From Acinetobacter calcoaceticus DSM 30006 = CIP 81.8 (GTDB lineage Bacteria > Pseudomonadota > Gammaproteobacteria > Pseudomonadales > Moraxellaceae): a stretch of 64,000 nt of DNA. The DNA is taken from the NCBI RefSeq assembly GCF_000368965.1, contig NZ_KB849780.1, forward strand, positions 2,238,784 to 2,302,783, read 5' to 3'. The notes under the pieces were generated by a model. It ran no database searches. It saw only the letters and a program-made list of their open reading frames with translations, and was not told where the DNA came from. The position numbers were made by a program, and so were the translations under genes. Positions 58,400 to 64,000 of this stretch are shown here, in pieces (positions within the stretch are counted from its first letter, which is position 1; each line of letters begins with the position of its first letter).

Positions 58400-59193
58400 T
58401 ATATTACTCCAATTAAATCATTAATCATTTCTTGATCAATCAATCTACTGTGATCATCTTTTGAATACCCTAGACAAGCAATAAGATATTTATTGCGTAT
58501 TTTTACTATTTGTACACTATTAAATACATTTGGAAAAAGTGTTCCTGTTTTAATAAATGTTTTCTCATTTGAATCAAAATCAATATTGATATAATTACTA
58601 TTCCGCTGAACAACGATACTTTGATGAGGATAGAATAAGAAAGATTCTATTTTCTTATTCTTTAATATATTAAGAACTAATTTCAATAAATCATTAACAG
58701 TTGTATATTGTTTACTTTCATATAAGCCATGTGAATTTACAATATTTGTAAGCTTCATCCCAATTCTATTTATTACTTTGCTTGCATGTTCTTCATAAGG
58801 AACATTCGTTTTTTCTTCAATTACTTCCTTTAATACTTCAGCACTCGTATTACTTGACTTAAACATCATATTTTTAAGTAAGTCATTAATTGTTATAAGA
58901 TCATTTTCCAACAAGTTATAACCACTTCCAACTATTAAATTATTTTTTTTAATTTTAACAATTTCTCTTAAAGAAATATTTAAATCAAACACCAAAAACA
59001 GTGTTAATAACTTTACAACAGACCCTGGTACAATTTTTATATTTTTACTCTTAGAATAAACTTCAATGCTGTGCTCTTCATCAACAATAAAGATTGACAA
59101 TGACTTAGCCGAGATTTTCTCAATTTTTTTCATAATTGAATTAAATTCGATTAATCCTATTACTTTAGTTTCTACATTTATAATAGTGTTCAT
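58399..59193 (-). CDS. Cytoplasmic D-Ala-D-Ala carboxypeptidase/beta-lactamase-like serine hydrolase
   Basis: The 264-residue protein carries the three penicillin-binding-protein motifs in order: SVVK (Ser 58, Lys 61), SSN (113-115) in FKSSNTSAEVL, and KTG (215-217) in FIKTGTLFPN, plus the S11-like NSHGL (153-157). Members normally act outside the cytoplasm, but no signal peptide or membrane anchor is visible here. It may hydrolyse or transfer a peptide or amino acid inside the cell, for example on a precursor made by the neighbouring ATP-grasp protein. A GGAG site supports the start; four bases from the acetyltransferase stop. Confidence 0.82.
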   Translation of the reverse strand: MNTIINVETKVIGLIEFNSIMKKIEKISAKSLSIFIVDEEHSIEVYSKSKNIKIVPGSVVKLLTLFLVFDLNISLREIVKIKKNNLIVGSGYNLLENDLITINDLLKNMMFKSSNTSAEVLKEVIEEKTNVPYEEHASKVINRIGMKLTNIVNSHGLYESKQYTTVNDLLKLVLNILKNKKIESFLFYPHQSIVVQRNSNYINIDFDSNEKTFIKTGTLFPNVFNSVQIVKIRNKYLIACLGYSKDDHSRLIDQEMINDLIGVI

Positions 59194-59196
59194 ACT

Positions 59197-59922
59197 TTAC
59201 TCCACTATTAACTTTTTCAATTTCATTTTTTCTAAATTATTTTTTTTCGAATCAAATTCAATCAAAAACTGTTGAATATTATCTATTTCTAGATTTTGAA
59301 TATCTGAAAATCCATATTCCCACCATTTTGATTTTAGTAACCGGTTAATAGTATCTTCATCAAATCTGTATTTTATAATTTTTGCAGGATTGCCACCGAC
59401 AATTGCATAAGGAGGTACATCTTTTGTAACGACTGAATTTGCTGCAATTACAGCTCCATTTCCAATAGTTATCGTTGGTTTTAACAACGCTCTTGCCCCT
59501 ATCCAAACATCATGCCCAATATCCAGTCCTTTTAATTCAGGATTATTTGGTAACCTTCGAGCATTTTGATTCACCTTATTTATTTCTAAATATTTTTGAT
59601 AAATTATAAAATTTCGATCATATGTTGTTGCTGAGGTTGTAAGCCATTCATGAGGATGCCTTAAACCAAGTACTCTCACTCCTTCTGCTATGGAGCAATA
59701 CCGACCCACTTTAGTCGTAATTGGCAATAGAGACCAACTATAAGAAAATGCGCCCATACTCCAAATGTTGTTACCGACTAAAAATGCACAAAAAGGTTCA
59801 ATTTCTACTTTTTCTAAAAAATTAATAAAATCTTCATCAAGAAATCTTGAGTTACCATTACGAGTAAAAAATATATTATTTTCACCCATGGTTTCTTTTA
59901 GCTCTATATATTGTCTTTTCAT
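59197..59922 (-). CDS. CatB-like hexapeptide O-acetyltransferase
   Basis: The 241-residue protein has left-handed beta-helix repeats in [15 protein letters not shown] (about 72-86) and [35 protein letters not shown] (segment about 135-169), with the conserved His of the HPHEW stretch as likely catalytic base. The N-terminal 60 residues are an extra helical part. Family members acetylate sugars or other hydroxyls from acetyl-CoA in the cytoplasm. In this operon a sugar made or attached by the glycosyltransferase is the natural candidate substrate. Confidence 0.87.
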   Translation of the reverse strand: MKRQYIELKETMGENNIFFTRNGNSRFLDEDFINFLEKVEIEPFCAFLVGNNIWSMGAFSYSWSLLPITTKVGRYCSIAEGVRVLGLRHPHEWLTTSATTYDRNFIIYQKYLEINKVNQNARRLPNNPELKGLDIGHDVWIGARALLKPTITIGNGAVIAANSVVTKDVPPYAIVGGNPAKIIKYRFDEDTINRLLKSKWWEYGFSDIQNLEIDNIQQFLIEFDSKKNNLEKMKLKKLIVE

Positions 59923-59925
59923 ATA

Positions 59926-61584
59926 TCACTCAAAATAGTTATAAAAAGCTACTAAACCAGATAAATTATGCTCTTGATCATCTATTCGTGCTCTAAAACG
60001 ATCATGTCTAACAAAGAATGCATTCTTAACTTTATCTGGCCTAGCCATATACATTGCTAATTCTGGATAAAAGAAACCGGTAGAACACTGAAACTCAACT
60101 CTATATTTAATTAATTCTTTTAACTCATCAAATTTAGCTTCATTAAACAACTCTAGATAATTATTATCTCGCATATATAAAACCATTTTATATGCTGACA
60201 TCATCATTTCTAAAAATGTTGCATAAGCAGTTTTTCTATTTTTAATAAACTCCATGTGATTTAGATAATTATTCATTCCAAATCTGAAATATTTTTCTTC
60301 AGGGCATATTTTTGTTAATTCATTTGTACAATAACTTAACCAATGGTCATGATATTTATCATATTTTTTAACAATAAAATTATCAAACATTAGTTTAACA
60401 GTATCTAGTAAATCTTTATTTTTATTAATCTGATATAAACGTAAAAGCCCTAAAGCAGCTTCACCATCATAATATACAATTCTAAATTTCTCTTTTACAC
60501 TTAATGAAGGATAATTTAAAATATGACTAGTTTGTCCATGTTCATCAATCATATATTGTATCCCTTTTGCTAGCATTTCAGCATTTTCAAGATACTTATC
60601 ATTACCAGTTAGTTCTTGATATTTAGCAAGCATAAAAATTGCAGTTGCATTTGAACCTAATTTTATTTCTAAATCTTGCTCTCCATCAATCATAAATCCT
60701 TTTTCTTCTATAATTTTATAAAATTTCTGAAATGCATACTCCATAGATCTTTCAATTTTATCTAAATATTTTTTATTAAAATCTAGTTCTAATGTTTCTA
60801 ACAATGCATATAAAGATGTACAATGTCTAACAGTATTATAGCTTTTAATTTCCCTATCATAAGCGGGGAAATAACCATAAATAAAGCGACCATCATCCAT
60901 AATTTGATTATACAAAAACTCGGCATTATTAATAATAATCTCTTTGATCTCAGCCTTATTAATTTTAGAATGACATCTTATTCCATTTGCTACACCTACA
61001 GTCTGCAAATCAATAAACATCCCCTTTTCATAAAAAGCAGCTATAGTGTCAAAAACCCACACTTTTTTTATATCATCTAATTTAAAATACTTAGTAATAT
61101 TTTTATATTTTGCTTTTATCGCATCATTAAGATTCTTTTCATCAAAAAAATTAGGTTTATCAAATGAAATACCTTTTATAATAGCTTTACCATATATTTC
61201 TTGTTCTAAAAAACATAGATTAAACTTTCCATCAAAGCTGATACCTTTTCTATAATGATTATTATGCTCTTGATTTAAAATAGAAAACTCAACATCATCC
61301 CAGCTCTCTTCACTGATATTATATGCAAGATCTATTTTAAAAAACTCAGGTAGTCCTCTATTTTTAGAATAAAAATTATCTAAAAAAGAATATATTCTTT
61401 TTAATACAGTATTAATATTTTCATCAAAAGTATTCCATACTTCACAGCGTTTTTTCTCATTTCCAACAGATAAGAAAACACATATACCTCCCTCACTTTC
61501 AGAATGGTTTTTTAATTGAATTAACAACCAATCTTTTAATTTTTTTTTGAATTCCTCAAATTTACTATAGGTATTAATTTCCAT
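59926..61584 (-). CDS. All-alpha toroid protein of unknown function, 552 residues
   Basis: First gene of the operon. Residues 1-190 form an alpha/beta N-terminal part (RKGISFDGKFNLCFLEQEIYG near 112-132). Residues 200-552 are repeated helix pairs with small-residue motifs (TVRHCTSLYALLETL 251-265, KLGSNATAIFMLAKYQELTG 308-327, YYDGEAALGLLRLYQ 371-385, HDHWLSYCTNELTK 412-425), as in (alpha/alpha)6 barrels of glycosidases, epimerases and terpenoid/lanthipeptide cyclase-like proteins. No signal peptide. I cannot assign a family or reaction. A sugar- or peptide-processing role is suggested only by context. Confidence 0.8.
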   Translation of the reverse strand: MEINTYSKFEEFKKKLKDWLLIQLKNHSESEGGICVFLSVGNEKKRCEVWNTFDENINTVLKRIYSFLDNFYSKNRGLPEFFKIDLAYNISEESWDDVEFSILNQEHNNHYRKGISFDGKFNLCFLEQEIYGKAIIKGISFDKPNFFDEKNLNDAIKAKYKNITKYFKLDDIKKVWVFDTIAAFYEKGMFIDLQTVGVANGIRCHSKINKAEIKEIIINNAEFLYNQIMDDGRFIYGYFPAYDREIKSYNTVRHCTSLYALLETLELDFNKKYLDKIERSMEYAFQKFYKIIEEKGFMIDGEQDLEIKLGSNATAIFMLAKYQELTGNDKYLENAEMLAKGIQYMIDEHGQTSHILNYPSLSVKEKFRIVYYDGEAALGLLRLYQINKNKDLLDTVKLMFDNFIVKKYDKYHDHWLSYCTNELTKICPEEKYFRFGMNNYLNHMEFIKNRKTAYATFLEMMMSAYKMVLYMRDNNYLELFNEAKFDELKELIKYRVEFQCSTGFFYPELAMYMARPDKVKNAFFVRHDRFRARIDDQEHNLSGLVAFYNYFE

Positions 61585-61612
61585 ATTATCACTTTAAAAA
61601 ATCTTTTAAGTT

Positions 61613-61639
61613 ATTATAACATATCATATTTAATTTCAA
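61613..61639 (-). promoter_or_regulatory. Candidate promoter of the glycan operon
   Basis: On the minus strand, TGT-TATAAT (extended -10, TATAAT at 61618-61613) and a TTGAAA -35 (61639-61634) lie 15 bases apart, about 30 bases upstream of the first ATG. The extended -10 can offset the short spacer. Confidence 0.55.
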
Positions 61640-61654
61640 AATTATTTAACAAAA

Positions 61655-61686
61655 TAAAAAAAGAGGATCCGTAGATCCTCTTTTTT
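61655..61686. terminator. Terminator between the SD-repeat adhesin and the glycan operon
   Basis: AAAAAAGAGGATC-CGTA-GATCCTCTTTTTT, with A and T tracts on both sides, follows the adhesin stop at 61699 by 13 bases. It makes the operon a separate unit with its own promoter. Confidence 0.92.
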
Positions 61687-61698
61687 CAAATAATCAAA

Positions 61699-64000
61699 TT
61701 AAAATAATATTTGACTATTTTGCAGTAGTTCATCAATCGTAGTAGTAGTATTTTTAAGAGTTAAGATTTCTGTAGAATTATAAGATATTCCACTTCCATC
61801 TCTATCTATACTAATTACTGTATCCGCACCTACTTGAGTAGCAGTTACATATTGACCAATATTTGTATTATTAACAGACTGACCTGATAATAAAGTACTT
61901 ATATCGATTTTATCTCCTTCTGCTTTATTAAAATCACTCCAGGTATCTGAACCATTTCCACCTGTAGAATCTGTAGTATTTAGAAGGTTGAATATAACTG
62001 TATCTGCACCAGTACCAGTTGTATAAACATCATTTCCTGATGTACCAGAAATTAAATCATTTCCAGTACCCGTTTCATAATGTCTGCCCAAGTTAATTGT
62101 TAATGTAGCTACATTACTTTCATCGCCATTCGCAGCTATAAGTTTATAATTGAAACTTGTAGCTTGACTTCCATCTGCGGTGGCATTTGGAGTAAAGGTA
62201 TATGTACCATTAGCAGCAATATTTAATGTTCCATTACTGTAAACCAAAGTTTGACCAGTAGCTTCAACAAATACGCCAGCTGCATTTTCTACAAACAACT
62301 TGGTACCCACACCACCTGTCACATCAGTACCATTACCACTATCATCTGTAATTATGTTACCTGTTGCTGGAGTAAATTCTCCAGAAGCAGTAAATACATC
62401 GTAATGTGTCAATGTTGGTTGAACTGAGGTTTGTACCGTAGTCGTATTAGTACCATTAACAAGGAATGACTCATTGCTTTCTGTACTTGTATAAACTACA
62501 CGCCATTGTGTCGCCACACTATCCGCTGGTATTGAATAACTATTATCAATGATCGTAGCATTCGACCCACCTAGGAATGGATGGTTATAAGTTGTAGTTG
62601 GTGAAACATATACAGTTTGCCAGCTACCCCCTACCAATTTTTGTACGCTATAACCGAAGGTATCATTATTAGCGCCAGATGAATCAGTTGTAGTAACTTT
62701 GATAGATAAAACAGCAGAGGCATTTTCATCTACGGTAACAACATCTGAAGTATCTGTACCAGGATTACGCGTATAAGTATAACCACCAAATAAGCTACCA
62801 GTTCGAGTAACAGAAGCAGTCATTGAACCAAGATCTGCCGATTTTGTTTCAACAAAGTTTGTGTAATCTACTTGAGCGCCATTGATATCATTAGTAGCAA
62901 CTAAATCAACTGTACCATCCAAAGTAGGGTCAGTTGGCCAGTTAATGTCTACTTGAGAACTATCAATTCGGATATTGAGATTAGCTGTCGCTGTATTTCC
63001 ATCAACATCTTGAATTGTATAAGTAAACGTATCAACTTTACCTACTGAGTTAGGAATTTCCGGATTTCGAATGTATTCATAATTCCCATCCTTATCAATA
63101 TAGAGGTCACCATAAGCACCTTCTATTTTTTGGAAGCCATTAACAGATTGATCCACTGTTAATGTATTACCAGTCTCAGAACTTACTTGTGTAACAACTA
63201 GTGGCTGACCTTCAGGATCGACATCCGCTACATCCCCTGGACCTTCAGGAACAATAACGTTGCCACTTACAACAACCTCACCATAATCAGTTGCTACGCC
63301 ACCTGATGGAATGGTTAAAGTTGGGAAGCCTAAACCTGTAAAGTTAAGCCCTTGGTCATTTGTCATGACAATGGCATATTGACCTTCAGGTAAATCATTA
63401 ATCGTGGTGCCACCTGTATAGAATCCTACAAGTGCTGCAAAAGCAGTTCCGGCATTTGGAATATGCTCATAAAGCTCATATTCTCCTGTGTTTTCATTTA
63501 GACGAAGAACATCGAGGCCTAAACTAACAACACCCACACCAGCATATAAGCCACTGATATTTACATTAAAGTCCTGCAATGTTCCTTGAGGAACTTCTAC
63601 TTGCAACGCATTGTTCGAAGCCCATGTCCAGTCCAGAATCAAACCATCATAAGAAGGTAGAACTACAGACGTCTTAGATTGTGTAGGTACAGGGCTTGTT
63701 GTTGGATCAATATTGGCATCGAGCGTTGCCAAGTCGTCATTCGCAACCAAGTCTGAGTCGCTGTCAGAATCCGAATCGCTGTCAGAGTCAGAGTCGCTGT
63801 CCGAATCCGAGTCGCTGTCAGAGTCCGAGTCACTGTCCGAATCCGAGTCACTGTCAGAGTCCGAATCGCTGTCGCTATCAGAGTCTGAGTCGCTGTCAGA
63901 GTCAGAGTCGCTGTCAGAGTCAGAGTCGCTGTCCGAATCCGAGTCGCTGTCAGAGTCAGAATCCGAGTCAGAATCGCTGTCCGAATCCGAATCGCTGTCA
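61699..64000 (-). CDS. C-terminal part of a large type I-secreted adhesin with Ser-Asp repeats
   Basis: The frame is open from the right edge (766 residues visible), so the N-terminus is outside the window. The first 83 visible residues are an unbroken Ser-Asp dipeptide repeat. Then follow a beta-rich region (about 85-240), a VCBS/Ig-like region with [17 protein letters not shown], further beta domains, and a RTX/T1SS C-terminus ([37 protein letters not shown]) ending LLQNSQILF. The end is typical of Bap-like proteins exported by a type I system. It has its own terminator. SD repeats make it a candidate target for the neighbouring glycosyltransferase. Confidence 0.9.
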   Translation of the reverse strand, partial: DSDSDSDSDSDSDSDSDSDSDSDSDSDSDSDSDSDSDSDSDSDSDSDSDSDSDSDSDSDSDSDSDSDSDSDSDSDSDSDSDSDLVANDDLATLDANIDPTTSPVPTQSKTSVVLPSYDGLILDWTWASNNALQVEVPQGTLQDFNVNISGLYAGVGVVSLGLDVLRLNENTGEYELYEHIPNAGTAFAALVGFYTGGTTINDLPEGQYAIVMTNDQGLNFTGLGFPTLTIPSGGVATDYGEVVVSGNVIVPEGPGDVADVDPEGQPLVVTQVSSETGNTLTVDQSVNGFQKIEGAYGDLYIDKDGNYEYIRNPEIPNSVGKVDTFTYTIQDVDGNTATANLNIRIDSSQVDINWPTDPTLDGTVDLVATNDINGAQVDYTNFVETKSADLGSMTASVTRTGSLFGGYTYTRNPGTDTSDVVTVDENASAVLSIKVTTTDSSGANNDTFGYSVQKLVGGSWQTVYVSPTTTYNHPFLGGSNATIIDNSYSIPADSVATQWRVVYTSTESNESFLVNGTNTTTVQTSVQPTLTHYDVFTASGEFTPATGNIITDDSGNGTDVTGGVGTKLFVENAAGVFVEATGQTLVYSNGTLNIAANGTYTFTPNATADGSQATSFNYKLIAANGDESNVATLTINLGRHYETGTGNDLISGTSGNDVYTTGTGADTVIFNLLNTTDSTGGNGSDTWSDFNKAEGDKIDISTLLSGQSVNNTNIGQYVTATQVGADTVISIDRDGSGISYNSTEILTLKNTTTTIDELLQNSQILF
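63751..64000 (-). repeat. Ser-Asp codon repeat (hexamer units)
   Basis: Two alternating codons, GAC/GAT and a varied serine codon (TCA, TCT, TCG, AGC, AGT), run without a break to the edge. Longer 18-base words recur within it. It stays in frame throughout. Confidence 0.95.

Noticed and set aside
63663..63851. ORF on the minus strand rich in Thr and Arg within the SD repeat
   Set aside because: It is a frame shadow of the Ser-Asp repeat; the frame of the adhesin continues to the edge.
63751..64000. Repeat array that could be taken for a CRISPR or satellite
   Set aside because: Units are six bases, in frame, and encode only Ser-Asp; there are no spacers.

Overview
The window reads as chromosome of a low-GC gammaproteobacterium of the genus Acinetobacter, probably the A. 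calcoaceticus-baumannii complex. The main reasons are a BfmR/BfmS-type two-component pair next to a 13-gene nuo operon with fused nuoCD, a class Ia nrdA-nrdB pair with two ATP-cones in NrdA, and a T1SS-type Bap-like adhesin end at the right edge. No rRNA, tRNA, CRISPR array or intact insertion sequence was seen.

Left part (1-25 kb). Three exported proteins with a related N-terminal motif (possibly Fil-like) lie on the minus strand. They are followed by dcd, a LysE-type exporter, a DUF2062 membrane protein, an MTA/SAH-nucleosidase-like lipoprotein, apbC/mrp, a repetitive helical protein, metG, a lipoprotein/EF-hand pair, a second LysE exporter, a TetR-MFS-HlyD efflux unit, a PLP enzyme of the ACC deaminase/D-cysteine desulfhydrase family, a BaiN-type flavoprotein, a small membrane protein, a CmpX-like mechanosensitive channel, fpr with a divergent FinR-like regulator, a cold-shock protein and upp. 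These are mostly single genes separated by intrinsic terminators.

Middle part (25-50 kb). The nuo operon for respiratory complex I runs on the minus strand and ends at a strong terminator before upp. Then come a MASE1-GGDEF diguanylate cyclase, a small conserved protein, bfmS-bfmR (minus) and nrdA-nrdB (plus). The bfmR-nrdA intergenic region carries a perfect DnaA box, and a 43-residue membrane protein sits between nrdA and nrdB.

Right part (50-64 kb). Composition becomes markedly AT-rich. Two divergent serine-recombinase-like proteins have both lost the catalytic serine and two catalytic arginines. Small orphan genes follow. Then comes a tight six-gene minus-strand operon: an all-alpha toroid protein, a hexapeptide acetyltransferase, a cytoplasmic D-Ala-D-Ala carboxypeptidase-like protein, a YheC/YheD-type ATP-grasp protein, a GtfA/TarM/SdgB-like glycosyltransferase and a secreted metalloprotease. 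Just upstream is the 3' end of a large type I-secreted adhesin with a pure Ser-Asp repeat of at least 83 residues. In staphylococci, SD-repeat adhesins are modified by glycosyltransferases encoded next to them (SdgA/SdgB). My main proposal is that this is an analogous but much enlarged SD-repeat glycan system in a Gram-negative bacterium, using a type I secreted adhesin. The chemistry of the extra genes (ATP-grasp, carboxypeptidase-like, acetyltransferase, toroid) is inference.
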